A stretch of DNA of 35,106 nucleotides from an uncultured Oscillospiraceae bacterium. GTDB taxonomy: Bacteria > Bacillota > Clostridia > Oscillospirales > Ruminococcaceae. Positions 22,409 through 30,213 of the stretch are shown piece after piece. The translations under genes and the position numbers were made by a program. The DNA lies in contig URKR01000020.1 of the NCBI GenBank assembly GCA_900548355.1, positions 1-35,106 of the forward strand. The letters are read 5' to 3'. The notes under the pieces are model-generated. The model searched no databases, was not told the DNA's origin, and saw nothing but the letters and a program-made list of their open reading frames with translations. Numbering within the stretch: position 1 is the stretch's first letter; every line of letters begins with the position of its first letter.

Positions 22409-24418
22409 ATGGATTTGGGTTTGATGATCGGGGCGGCAGCAAGCGTTTGCTACCTGGCGGTGTTCCTCGCGGCCGGGCTGCTGGCCGCACGGCGGGCGCT
22501 GCCCGGGGCTTCGGCCGGGGTGGTGATCCCGCTGGGGTGCGGGTTTGGGGTCAGTTTGCTGGCGGCGCTGCCGGGGGCGCTCGGCTGGGCGCTCGGCTTT
22601 CGGCTGCCGGCCGCGGCGCTGGCCGGCGCGCTGGCGGCGGGGATTGGGGTTTTGCTGTGGCGCGGGGCGCCGGCAGCGCTTTTGCGCGCACGGCCGGCCG
22701 CAAGCCGGGCGGATATGGAACCCGCCCCCACACGCAGAATACACGGCAAGCTGCCGCGCGATGCCGCCGACCACGCGCTGTGGGCCTGTGTGCTGCCGCT
22801 GCTGGCTGTCACAATCTATCTGCTGCATACCCACATCCTGCACCTTGTTGACGGCGGTTACCACACCGGCCAGAGCTGCTACGGCGACCTGGCGCTGCAC
22901 CTGGCCTACATCAAGAGCATTGCGGTGCGCGGGGTGCTGCCGCCGGTGGAGCCGATGCTGGCCGGCGACCTGCCGATGGGATACCCGTTTTTGTGCGAGA
23001 GTGTCTCGAGCGTTTTTCTTCTCTTTGGTGCGCCGTTGCGGCTGGCCTATCTGCTGCCGCTGCTGCCGGGGCTTGTGGCGGTGTACGGCATGGCCTGGCA
23101 GCTGGCGCGGGCAGTGCTGGGCGGCGCGGGCAAGGCCTGTCTGGCCTTCTGGCTGTTTTTCATGGGCAGCGGGTTCGGGTTCGCCTATTTTCTCGGCAGC
23201 GCGGCGGATTTTGCCTCGATTTTTACCGGCTACTATACAACCCCGACCAACTACACCGACAAAAACATCCTGTGGGTAAACCCGGTGGTCGATCTGCTGG
23301 TGCCGCAGCGCGCGACGCTGCTGGGCTGGTGCGTGCTGTTCCCGGCGCTCTACCTGCTGTGGCGGTTCGCAATGCAAAGCGAGCGGCGGCTGTGGCCCTG
23401 GCTGGCCGCGCTGGTGCTGCCGCTGCCGCTGCTGCAAACCCACAGCGCGCTGGCGCTGGTGCTCTGCTGCCTGGTCTGCGGTGTCTACACGCTGGCCGCG
23501 CGGCCCAAAGGCCGGCCGCTGCGTGAAGTTATCCTGCCCTGGGCGGGGCTTGCGCTCGTCTGCGGGGGTATCTGGCTGCCCGAGACGCTCGGCACCGTCG
23601 TCGGCCATGCGGTGACCGGCGAAAACATGCTGCGGCTGCACTTTAACTGGTCAAACAACCCAGACGGCACGCTGACCGACAATTATTTCTGGTTCTACAT
23701 CAAAAACATCGGGCTGGTCTTTCTGTTGCTGCTGCCGGCGTTTGTGCACGCCAGGCCCAAGCAGCGGTGGTTTTACGGCGGCGGGCTTGCGATCTGGGCG
23801 CTGGCCGAGTGCGTCGTTTTCCAGACAAACCTCTACGACAACAACAAGCTGCTCTATATCTGGCATCTGCTCGGCTGCATCCTGGTGGCCAATTTGCTGG
23901 TCGATCTTGCCGCCGTGATCCGGGCGCTGCCCTGGCGGGCGGTGGCGATGAGCGGCTGCTGTTTTCTCGGGATGTTCGGCAGCGTGCTGACCTTCGGGCG
24001 GGAGCTGCTCAGCGATTATGGGCAATGGAGTGCCGGGGACATTGCGCTGGCCGCCTATGTGGACGAGAACGCCGCGCCCGACGCCTTATTTGTAACGAGC
24101 GACAGCCATCTGGCCCCGGTCTGCAGTCTGGCCGGGCGGCAGATTCTGTGCGGTTCGGCAACCTTTTTGTACTTCCACGGGCTGGATTATTCGAACCAGT
24201 ATAACGCGCTGGTCGCCCTATACACCAACCCCGACGAAGCGACGCTGGCCGCCTGGGGCGTGGATTATGTCGTCTTTGACGCCTCGCTCTCGGCTGAATG
24301 GGCCGCCAGCGAAACCTGGTACGCCGCGCGGTATCCCCTGTGGTACGAGGGCGACGGCGGCAGGATTTACGCGGTAAGCGGCGAATCTGCGGCGGGAGAA
24401 AATTCGACAAATGAATGA
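22409..24418 (+). CDS. Large polytopic membrane protein, possible GT-C glycosyltransferase
   Basis: A 669-residue protein with about 12-14 hydrophobic helices and a soluble C-terminal part of some 120 residues. Between early helices an outer loop holds DGGYHTGQSCYGDLALHLAY, with acidic residues where GT-C glycosyltransferases place their catalytic Asp. The C-terminal part (SDSHLAPVCSLAGRQILCG, then YNALVALYTNPDEA) resembles the tails of large bacterial GT-C-like proteins. The ATG at 22409 follows GGGAGGG and lies one base after the radical SAM stop. I could not assign a named family; lipid-linked sugar transfer is a guess. Confidence 0.75.
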   Translation: MDLGLMIGAAASVCYLAVFLAAGLLAARRALPGASAGVVIPLGCGFGVSLLAALPGALGWALGFRLPAAALAGALAAGIGVLLWRGAPAALLRARPAASRADMEPAPTRRIHGKLPRDAADHALWACVLPLLAVTIYLLHTHILHLVDGGYHTGQSCYGDLALHLAYIKSIAVRGVLPPVEPMLAGDLPMGYPFLCESVSSVFLLFGAPLRLAYLLPLLPGLVAVYGMAWQLARAVLGGAGKACLAFWLFFMGSGFGFAYFLGSAADFASIFTGYYTTPTNYTDKNILWVNPVVDLLVPQRATLLGWCVLFPALYLLWRFAMQSERRLWPWLAALVLPLPLLQTHSALALVLCCLVCGVYTLAARPKGRPLREVILPWAGLALVCGGIWLPETLGTVVGHAVTGENMLRLHFNWSNNPDGTLTDNYFWFYIKNIGLVFLLLLPAFVHARPKQRWFYGGGLAIWALAECVVFQTNLYDNNKLLYIWHLLGCILVANLLVDLAAVIRALPWRAVAMSGCCFLGMFGSVLTFGRELLSDYGQWSAGDIALAAYVDENAAPDALFVTSDSHLAPVCSLAGRQILCGSATFLYFHGLDYSNQYNALVALYTNPDEATLAAWGVDYVVFDASLSAEWAASETWYAARYPLWYEGDGGRIYAVSGESAAGENSTNE

Positions 24419-24430
24419 TGAAAAATAAAG

Positions 24431-24579
24431 AATTGTGGCTATCCCCTTTGCCTCCGCGCTTGCTGTAGGGGCGGATGCTTGCCCTGCCGCAAGCCTGCGG
24501 GCCGATGCAAGCATCGGCCCCTACAGGAAGGCGCAGCATGGCGAACGTTCCGGCTTTCGGATCAGGGATAGCCACAATT
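24431..24579. repeat. Nested double palindrome
   Basis: The outer pair is a perfect 15-base inverted repeat, AATTGTGGCTATCCC (24431-24445) and its complement (24565-24579). Inside lies a second inverted repeat of 20 bases with one mismatch (24463-24482, 24507-24526) beginning CTGTAGGGGC. No gene is seen in 24419-24655. It separates convergent genes and might end transcription, but no T-run follows. Confidence 0.8.
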
Positions 24580-24655
24580 TTTATCTGCATTTCTGCAATT
24601 TTCAGCTTTCGTTTTCTGCCGGCGAGGTCTTCCTCACTCTTTATTTTTATGCGCT

Positions 24656-25507
24656 CTACTTTTTCCGCACCGACCGTTTCTTTGCGTTGTGGGTGGCCGG
24701 GGTTTTGTGGGCAGGCAGCTTTTTACCCGATTTCGAGGCAGGCCTGGGCACGGGGCGCATCCGCACGAACTGGATCGGGTTGCCGTTGGCGAGGATGCGC
24801 TCCTCGACCTCCATCTCGGGGAAGGAGGCGAGGAACTTGTTCAGGCTCTTGGAGCCGAAGTTGCGCACGTCGAAGTCCGGGTAGCGCTTGATGAGCTGGT
24901 CGCCGACGCGGGAGGTGCGCACCCAGCCGGTGCCGTCGTCCATCTCGTCGATCATGCCGCGCACGAGCTTGGCGACCGAATCGCGGTTGATGGCGGTGTC
25001 GTCGCCGGCCTGGGCCATCGCGGCGGCCTCGGCTTCGTCGGTGGCGGTGGGGGCGGCTTCCTCTTCCTCCTGATGGCCGAGGATCAGGTCAAGGTACTTG
25101 AACTGGTCGCAGGCTTTGACAAACGGGCCGAGGGTCTTGCTCTCCCCCATGCCGATGACGAGCTTGCCGGCTTCGCGCAGGCGGGCGGCCAGCCGGGTGA
25201 AATCGCTGTCCGAGGAGACGATGCAGAACCCGTCGAGGTTGCCGGAGTAGAGCAGATCCATCGCGTCGATAATCATGGCCGAATCGGTCGCGTTTTTGCC
25301 GGTTGTGTAGGAATACTGCTGCATCGGGATGATCGAATTGTTGAGCAGCGCGTCCTTCCAGCTTTTGAGCCGCGGGTCGCTCCAGTCGCCATAGATGCGC
25401 TTGGCTGCGGCCACGCCGAAGGAAGCGGCTTCGTCCAGAATGACCTTGACATACTTGGGCGAAATATTGTCCGCATCAATGAGCACGGCAAGTTTGAGGT
25501 CGTCCAT
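24656..25507 (-). CDS. NYN-domain putative RNase with OST-HTH/LOTUS domain
   Basis: A 283-residue protein. The NYN (PIN-like) nuclease domain covers about 5-145, with acidic residues in LIDADNIS (D11, D13), TDSAMIIDAMD and VSSDSDFTRLA, the set expected to bind metal. An acidic Glu/Ala linker follows. About 175-250 looks like an OST-HTH/LOTUS winged helix that binds RNA (KLVRGMIDEM, then VRNFGSKSLNKFLASF). The tail is Lys/Arg-rich. ATG at 25507 has GGGGAGG 11 bases upstream. It is 25 bases after the methyltransferase gene and probably co-transcribed, which suggests RNA metabolism. The targets are unknown. Confidence 0.88.
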   Translation of the reverse strand: MDDLKLAVLIDADNISPKYVKVILDEAASFGVAAAKRIYGDWSDPRLKSWKDALLNNSIIPMQQYSYTTGKNATDSAMIIDAMDLLYSGNLDGFCIVSSDSDFTRLAARLREAGKLVIGMGESKTLGPFVKACDQFKYLDLILGHQEEEEAAPTATDEAEAAAMAQAGDDTAINRDSVAKLVRGMIDEMDDGTGWVRTSRVGDQLIKRYPDFDVRNFGSKSLNKFLASFPEMEVEERILANGNPIQFVRMRPVPRPASKSGKKLPAHKTPATHNAKKRSVRKK

Positions 25508-25532
25508 TTTTTTGCTAACCTCCCCTTACTAA

Positions 25533-26642
25533 TCAAAAGTACATATACAGCTGGCACGGGATCATGCCGTTGTAGATTTTGCGGCGGCGGTTGGCTTTGG
25601 CGCCGAAATGCGCTTCAAAATCGGCGTCGGCCGTGATCGCATAGAGCCCTTTGCCCGGCGAGAACCGCCACACTTTGCCAAGCGCCGCGGCCAACGCGGC
25701 GGCTTCGGCCGCATCGCCAAGCCGCTCGCCGTAGGGCGGGTTGGTCAGCACGAGGGCTTCGGGGTTCGGGCGGAAGTCCCGCACATCGGCCACAGCAAAC
25801 CGGCAGCGGTCCCCCACCCCGGCCAGTTTGGCGTTCGCGGTGGCCAGCGCGACGGCGGCGGGGTCAATATCAAAGCCTTCGGCTTCAAAGGCGGCGTCCG
25901 GCTTGGCCGCTTCAAGCGCCTGCTGGCGGGCTTGCCGCCAGGCTTCGGCGGGCAGAAAGCCGAAATGTTCGCCCGCAAACCGGCGGCGCAGGCCGGGCGC
26001 AATGTTGAGCGCCTTCTGCGCGGCTTCGATGACAAGGGTGCCGGACCCGCAGAACGGGTCCTGGACAAAGCTGTCCCGCCGCACCCGGCCCAAATCGACA
26101 ATGCCGGCAGCGAGGGTTTCCTTGATCGGGGCAAGGGTCGCGTTTTTGCGGTAGCCGCGCTTGTGCAGGCCGTCGCCCGAAGTATCAAGCAGCATCTCGG
26201 CCGTATTTTTGCGCAGGGCGATCCGCAGTTTGTACAGCGGGCCGGTTTCTGGCAAAGCGCTGACCTTATGGCCGGCCATCAGCCGCTTGACGACGGCTTT
26301 TTTCACAACGCTCTGGCAGGCCGGCACGCTCGAGAGCTGGCTGGACAGGCTGGACCCCTTGACCGGGAAGGCTGCGTCGGCGGGCAGGATTTCCTCCCAC
26401 GGGATGGCATAGGCGCCGTCAAACAGTTCGTCAAAGGTGGACGCCTGCCAGCGGCCCAGCAGCAACAGCACCCGCTCGGCCGTGCGCAGGTTGAGGTTGG
26501 CGGCTGCGATGAGGCCGGCGTCGCCTTCAAACTGGACGCGGCCATCACTGACCTGGACATTCTGCGCGCCAAGGCGGCGCACCTCAAAGGCCAGGGTGGA
26601 TTCGGTGCCGAAAAAGCAGGGCGCAATCAGGGTATAGGGCAT
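25533..26642 (-). CDS. THUMP-domain 23S rRNA guanine-N2 methyltransferase (RlmL/YpsC type)
   Basis: A 369-residue protein. The N-terminal part to about 155 is a ferredoxin-like plus THUMP RNA-binding region. The C-terminal part is a Rossmann methyltransferase with SAM motif QDPFCGSGTLVIEAA and the catalytic NPPYGERL, typical of base-amino methylation. E. coli RlmL makes m2G2445 in 23S rRNA; this is the short Firmicute form without the RlmK half. The ATG at 26642 has only AGGA at 12 bases. A hairpin GGCACGG/CCGTGCC (26670-26699) lies in its leader. Confidence 0.92.
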   Translation of the reverse strand: MPYTLIAPCFFGTESTLAFEVRRLGAQNVQVSDGRVQFEGDAGLIAAANLNLRTAERVLLLLGRWQASTFDELFDGAYAIPWEEILPADAAFPVKGSSLSSQLSSVPACQSVVKKAVVKRLMAGHKVSALPETGPLYKLRIALRKNTAEMLLDTSGDGLHKRGYRKNATLAPIKETLAAGIVDLGRVRRDSFVQDPFCGSGTLVIEAAQKALNIAPGLRRRFAGEHFGFLPAEAWRQARQQALEAAKPDAAFEAEGFDIDPAAVALATANAKLAGVGDRCRFAVADVRDFRPNPEALVLTNPPYGERLGDAAEAAALAAALGKVWRFSPGKGLYAITADADFEAHFGAKANRRRKIYNGMIPCQLYMYF

Positions 26643-26710
26643 AGGGCGTAAAAGTCCTTTCTGTGTTGTGGCACGGCCGCATACCGGGCAAACCGTGCCG
26701 GCGCGGCGGC

Positions 26711-26772
26711 AAAAGAAAATCGGCAGCGCTCACCGCCCAGCCTATGCAGAAAGGCTGGGCAGTGGCCTGCCG
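26711..26772 (-). terminator. Long terminator after the yab cluster
   Basis: On the minus strand, CTGCCG/CGGCAG outer arms (26767-26772, 26721-26726) enclose a perfect GCCCAGCC/GGCTGGGC stem. ATTTTCTTTT follows. It lies 29 bases past the stop of the S1-domain gene. Confidence 0.8.
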
Positions 26773-26800
26773 CTGTGCGTTTTGGTTGCGTGGCTTTCAA

Positions 26801-27271
26801 TCAGCCGCGGCGGCGCGAATACCCGCCGCGGTGGTTTTCGGTCACCCGTTTGAGGTCGGCGATTTTTTCTTCGCTGCGGCTCTTGAAGCGGGCCATCATA
26901 TCCTCAAAGCTCAGGTTGTTCTGCGGCGCGGGGGGCTTGGGCTGCCACACCCGGGGCGGCGCTTCCTTCTTTTGGCGCTGCTGCCGCTGCGGGGCCCCGT
27001 GCGCCGCACCGCCCTGGTGCCCTGTGCGCTGCGGCGCGGGCTGCGTCCGCTTGATGGACAGCGCAATTTTGCCATCCGGCGCGATCGAGAGCACCTTGAC
27101 CGAGACAGCCTGCCCTTCCTTCAGCACCGTGGCAATATCCTGCACATATTCGTAGGAAACTTCCGAAATATGCACAAGGCCGTTCTTCCCTTCCGGCAAT
27201 GAGACAAAGGCGCCAAACGGCTTGATGCCGGTCACCTTGCCTTCGATGATATCCCCAACCTGTAAAGCCAA
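26801..27271 (-). CDS. S1-domain RNA-binding protein (YabR-like)
   Basis: About 156 residues. One S1 OB-fold domain at about 4-75 (VGDIIEGKVTGIKPFGAFVS, then GLVHISEVS) is followed by a Pro/Gln-rich linker and a basic C-terminus. I chose TTG at 27271, with AGGGG nine bases upstream; this matches B. subtilis YabR, which starts just before the same VG residues. The longer frame from 27301 has no ribosome site. It follows divIC as in B. subtilis. Its RNA target is unknown. Confidence 0.9.
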   Translation of the reverse strand: MALQVGDIIEGKVTGIKPFGAFVSLPEGKNGLVHISEVSYEYVQDIATVLKEGQAVSVKVLSIAPDGKIALSIKRTQPAPQRTGHQGGAAHGAPQRQQRQKKEAPPRVWQPKPPAPQNNLSFEDMMARFKSRSEEKIADLKRVTENHRGGYSRRRG

Positions 27272-27365
27272 ACTCTTGTACCCCTTTTCTGAATCGTTCA
27301 AATGGTTTCGTGTCTATACAGTGGCCGGGGTTGGATCGGGCCGCAAGCCCCGCCCACCTGTACCG

Positions 27366-27647
27366 TTATTTGCCGCTGATGTCAACCCAGATGCGCTCAT
27401 TCGGCTTGGCATACCCCTGTTCACGGGCAATGCGCTCAATGATGGCATCTTCTCCGTCGTCCAGCGTGCGCTGCAGCTCCTCATTCTGGGCGAGCTGGCT
27501 GCTCAGCTGCGCCTGTACCCCGGCCAGTTCCTGTTCTTTGGCCGTGATGCTCATCTGGCTGCGCACAAGGCTGTAAAACAGCGAAGCGCACAGCAGCACC
27601 CCGGCCAGCGGCAGCAGCCGCCGGGAGAATCCGTTTTTCCGTTTCAC
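27366..27647 (-). CDS. divIC: Septum formation protein DivIC/FtsB family
   Basis: A 93-residue bitopic protein: short basic cytoplasmic start, one helix (about 10-28), an outside coiled coil (about 33-65, QELAGVQAQLSSQLAQNEEL), and the family C-terminal block REQGYAKPNERIWV. DivIC joins FtsL and DivIB in the division complex. The start is GTG at 27647, with a GGGGGG stretch upstream. It lies 50 bases after yabQ. Confidence 0.92.
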   Translation of the reverse strand: MKRKNGFSRRLLPLAGVLLCASLFYSLVRSQMSITAKEQELAGVQAQLSSQLAQNEELQRTLDDGEDAIIERIAREQGYAKPNERIWVDISGK

Positions 27648-27697
27648 CGCCTGGCCGCCCCCCTTATGCCGGATTCAAAGCTCTTATACAGCGTTTA

Positions 27698-28117
27698 TTA
27701 TACAATATCTTTTGGTTTGTTTGCAACATATTTTTCCTGTTTGTTACTTTTTGAGAGAGATTTCCCGCGCTTTCGCGCCGCGGCAGCCCGGCGCGCGGCA
27801 CGGCCGGCACGGCGCAGCAGCGCGAAAGCGGCCGCGTGCAGAGCGCCGGATACCGCCCCGTGCCAGGAAAGCGCCCCAAGCGCGAGCCCCGCCGCCATAT
27901 ACCAGCGGGTCAGCCCGGCAGCCGAAGCGCCGGCCGCAAACCCGCACAGCGCAACCGCCGCCGCCAGAAAGGCCGCGACGTCCCACACAAAGCCGAGCAC
28001 CCGCCCGTTGCCGAAGATCAGGCCGCTTGCATCCCGCAGGGCAGCCAGCAGCAGCCCCAGGCCCAGGCAGTACAAAAAATCTTCCGCCACCGCCGCCAGG
28101 GCGGGCGCGGCGGTCAA
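27698..28117 (-). CDS. yabQ: Spore cortex protein YabQ
   Basis: A 139-residue membrane protein with about four helices and a basic tail rich in Arg, Lys and Ala, the layout of YabQ, which is needed for spore cortex formation. It is recognised by family pattern (EDFLYCLGLGLLLAALRD near the start, then FVWDVAAFL) and by position between yabP and divIC. The start is TTG at 28117, overlapping the yabP stop as TTGA, so translation is probably coupled. Confidence 0.9.
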   Translation of the reverse strand: MTAAPALAAVAEDFLYCLGLGLLLAALRDASGLIFGNGRVLGFVWDVAAFLAAAVALCGFAAGASAAGLTRWYMAAGLALGALSWHGAVSGALHAAAFALLRRAGRAARRAAAARKRGKSLSKSNKQEKYVANKPKDIV

Positions 28118-28404
28118 TGCAGCAGGCGGGCCAGCAGCCCGCCGCCGCTCTGGCGGTTTTCGGCATATTGCAGAAATTCGATCTTGCCTGAAATCTGCAC
28201 CTGGCCGGTGCGGACCGAAAGCTCGCTGACCTGGATGCCCTGCCCGCCGATTGAAAGGTCGCCGAGCGCCGTTTGCAGCGTCGCGCCGGTTTCATCGCAG
28301 CTGAGCACCCTGGTCACACCGGTCACGGTGAGCCGGGCACGGTTTTCAAGCGTGAGCGCGTGTTCGCGCGTGACGGCTGGCTGCGCGCTGTGTTCTTCCG
28401 GCAT
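28114..28404 (-). CDS. yabP: Sporulation protein YabP
   Basis: A 96-residue protein of the YabP/YqfC family. The family core LTLENRARLTVTGVTRVLSC and GKIEFLQYAE are visible. These proteins act in the mother cell during sporulation. The ATG at 28404 has AGGAGGGG upstream; a longer open frame to 28581 crosses the promoter and is rejected. A sigma-E-like promoter lies just upstream. Confidence 0.92.
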   Translation of the reverse strand: MPEEHSAQPAVTREHALTLENRARLTVTGVTRVLSCDETGATLQTALGDLSIGGQGIQVSELSVRTGQVQISGKIEFLQYAENRQSGGGLLARLLH

Positions 28405-28446
28405 GGCAAAGACCCCTCCTGCTGAATAAGATGTACCCGCATTATA

Positions 28447-28475
28447 ACAGTATGCGGCAGGAGGGGATGGTATTC
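28447..28475 (-). promoter_or_regulatory. Sigma-E-like promoter of yabP
   Basis: On the minus strand GAATACC (28469-28475), a 14-base spacer, and CATACTGT (28447-28454) fit the sporulation sigma-E pattern KMATATT-N14-CATACAHT in part. TATAAT (28441-28446) also overlaps, but nothing like a sigma-A -35 lies at the right distance. yabP is sigma-E controlled in B. subtilis. Confidence 0.55.
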
Positions 28476-28483
28476 CTCTTTTT

Positions 28484-28609
28484 GAAAGAGTTTTGGGTGG
28501 AGCGCTCAACGCTTCGGTGCGTCTCGCGGCACGTTTTGAAAATCGCTTTTTTGAGCGCGGGGGGCCAAGCGCCCAATCCAAACGGTCCGCCCCTGAAGCT
28601 CAGCTCTCA
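28484..28609. repeat. Possible repeat-family member, copy E
   Basis: It contains an 8-base perfect inverted repeat GCGCTCAA/TTGAGCGC (28502-28509, 28551-28558) and shares the 13-mer TTTTTTGAGCGCG (28547-28559) with copy A. The ends are poorly kept and the right one runs into the rqcP stop codon. Confidence 0.35.
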
Positions 28610-28845
28610 ATCACTTCATAGAGTTCCCGGGCGACATCCTTGCCCTTGGGCTCTTCGGTGGAAAGCACCCGCACCTTGACCGGGCGGTTGCCGAAGGTGA
28701 TTTCGATGATATCGCCGGGCTTGACGGCGTAGCTGGCCTTGGCCGGCTTGCCGCCGACCAGCACACGGCCGGCGTCCGCGACTTCGTTGGCCAGGGTGCG
28801 GCGTTTGATGAGCCGGCTGACCTTGAGGTATTTATCCAAACGCAT
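28600..28845 (-). CDS. rqcP: S4-domain ribosome quality-control protein (RqcP/YabO)
   Basis: An 81-residue single S4 RNA-binding domain: RLDKYLKVSRLIKRRTLANEVADAGRV is the family core. RqcP (formerly YabO) helps RqcH add Ala tails to stalled chains on split 50S subunits. The ATG at 28845 has AAGGAG eight bases upstream. It stands in its usual place before yabP but is separated from hup by a strong terminator, so it needs its own promoter. A weak candidate (TTGAGT region, about 28908-28937) overlaps the small repeat there. Confidence 0.93.
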   Translation of the reverse strand: MRLDKYLKVSRLIKRRTLANEVADAGRVLVGGKPAKASYAVKPGDIIEITFGNRPVKVRVLSTEEPKGKDVARELYEVIES

Positions 28846-28880
28846 AGGTTGGCTCCTTCCATACGGAAATTTGTAAACGA

Positions 28881-28937
28881 TAGAGTTTGAAGCCGAAGGC
28901 GCGCCATATAATAAACGCTCCGCCCGAAACTCAACGC
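28881..28937. repeat. Short repeat-family remnant, copy F
   Basis: GAGTTT (28883-28888) and AAACTC (28927-28932) flank GCCGAAGGCGCGCC, which is close to the GCCGAAGGCGC part of copies A and D. Small and degenerate. Confidence 0.3.
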
Positions 28938-28966
28938 TTCATAAAGCTGTATAGCTCTGCAAACAC

Positions 28967-29005
28967 AAAAAAGGCCCGCCGGCCGCACGGCCAGGGGGCC
29001 GGCGG
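28967..29005 (-). terminator. Terminator of hup
   Basis: A perfect 9-bp stem CCGCCGGCC/GGCCGGCGG (28997-29005, 28976-28984) is followed by GG CC and TTTTTT on the minus strand. Confidence 0.85.
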
Positions 29006-29035
29006 TGCAAGCGGGCGATCTTGCCGGGGTGGGAT

Positions 29036-29308
29036 TTACTTCACGGCGTCCTTCAGGGCTTTGCCGGCGCTGAACGCGGGCAGCTTGGAGGCCGGGATGG
29101 TCATCGGCTCACGGGTCTGCGGGTTGCGGCCCTGGCGTTCCTTGCGCTCGCGCACCTCAAAGGTGCCGAAGCCCACCAGAGAAACCTTATCGCCCTTCTG
29201 CAGGGCCTCGGTGATCACATCGAGGGTAGCGCTGACAGCCTTCTCGGCATCCTTTTTGGTGAGGCCGGCAGTGGCGGCCACAGCGGCGATCAGTTCAACT
29301 TTGGTCAT
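29036..29308 (-). CDS. hup: HU family DNA-binding protein
   Basis: A 90-residue nucleoid protein that bends DNA as a dimer. It opens [30 protein letters not shown] and the arm tip after it are the HU signature, and [14 protein letters not shown] closes it. ATG at 29308 has GGAGG eight bases upstream; the open frame to 29464 has no support. It lies between mazG and rqcP, an order common in Clostridia but not in B. subtilis, and it ends at a strong terminator. Confidence 0.97.
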   Translation of the reverse strand: MTKVELIAAVAATAGLTKKDAEKAVSATLDVITEALQKGDKVSLVGFGTFEVRERKERQGRNPQTREPMTIPASKLPAFSAGKALKDAVK

Positions 29309-29398
29309 GGTATTTACCTCCAGGTGTTTGGGTGAAACCTGCCGGGCCAGCCGCGGGGCAACCCTGTGCCAGCGCCGGGGCCCGGCAATTCCTCTATG

Positions 29399-29427
29399 AG
29401 CCAAAAGCAGGGGCCTTGCCCCGCTTT
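29399..29427 (-). terminator. Possible terminator at the end of mazG
   Basis: On the minus strand, AAGC-GGGGC pairs with GCCCC-T-GCTT around loop AAG, starting at the stop codon and followed by only a short T-run. It could set hup apart from mazG, but no clear hup promoter is seen in the gap. Confidence 0.4.
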
Positions 29428-30122
29428 CAGGCGTTTGGTTCAGCGGCGCTTTGGGCAAACGCATCGTTCGCCTGCATCAGCGCCTGTTCAGGGTCAAGCC
29501 CTTTTTGGCGGGCCAGCGCCACCGCCCGGGTGAGCAGCGCGCCCAGCGCCCGGCCTGCCTCTTCGCTTTGGGGCGGCGCAGCCGCCAGCGCGGCCGCCGC
29601 TTCGCCAAGCGTTCGGGCATCGGCGGCAGGCGGGGCAACGCCGTGGCGCTGCGCCCGTTTTTGCAGCTTGGCCGCGCGCATCAGCGCCGGCATGGCGCGT
29701 GGCACGCTGGCAAGGTCATCGGCCAGGGTCAGGCGGCCCTTTTCTTTATTTTTGATCGAATCCCAATCATTTATGCCGTCCGCCGCTTCGGCCGGGCCGA
29801 AAATATGCGGGTGACGGCCGATCAGCTTGCGGCAGACTTCGTCACAGATATCACCCCAGCCGAACCGGCCGGACTCAGACTCAATCACGGCATGGAACGC
29901 CACCTGCATCAGCACATCGCCGAGTTCTTCCCGCAGCAGGGCGGGGTCGTTCAGGTCAATGGCATCGACAGCCTCATACGCTTCTTCCAGGAAGTTCATC
30001 CGGATCGAAGCGTGGGTCTGGGCTTTGTCCCAGGGGCAGCCGTTTTCGGGGTCGCGCAGCAGCGCGACGATGGCGACAAGGTCGTCGGCCGTGTAGCGGT
30101 CTTTGGCTGGGTAATCGATCAT
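29427..30122 (-). CDS. mazG: Nucleoside triphosphate pyrophosphohydrolase MazG
   Basis: A 231-residue all-alpha NTP pyrophosphatase that removes unwanted (d)NTPs. The metal-binding EEAYE and EELGD motifs lie near residues 46-65, after [14 protein letters not shown] second, weaker half follows. It lacks the N-terminal methyltransferase-like domain that B. subtilis YabN has. ATG at 30122 follows CGGAG; an ATG six bases earlier is also possible. It heads the cluster from a near-perfect promoter. Confidence 0.95.
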   Translation of the reverse strand: MIDYPAKDRYTADDLVAIVALLRDPENGCPWDKAQTHASIRMNFLEEAYEAVDAIDLNDPALLREELGDVLMQVAFHAVIESESGRFGWGDICDEVCRKLIGRHPHIFGPAEAADGINDWDSIKNKEKGRLTLADDLASVPRAMPALMRAAKLQKRAQRHGVAPPAADARTLGEAAAALAAAPPQSEEAGRALGALLTRAVALARQKGLDPEQALMQANDAFAQSAAEPNA

Positions 30123-30153
30123 AGGCATCTCCGCGCGGAAAAGACCGCGCCAC

Positions 30154-30183
30154 ATTATACACAAGGGGTTCGGGCCTTGTCAA
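30154..30183 (-). promoter_or_regulatory. Strong sigma-A promoter of mazG
   Basis: On the minus strand: -35 TTGACA (perfect), 18-base spacer, -10 TATAAT (perfect). It is the best consensus promoter in the window. Confidence 0.9.
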
Positions 30184-30213
30184 GTGGAAACGGCGGCCCG
30201 CCCCGGCCGCGGC

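Noticed and set aside
22280..23641. 453-residue minus-strand open frame across the radical SAM and membrane protein genes
   Set aside because: Gln/Arg/Pro-rich and without motifs; it spans the junction of two well-supported plus-strand genes.
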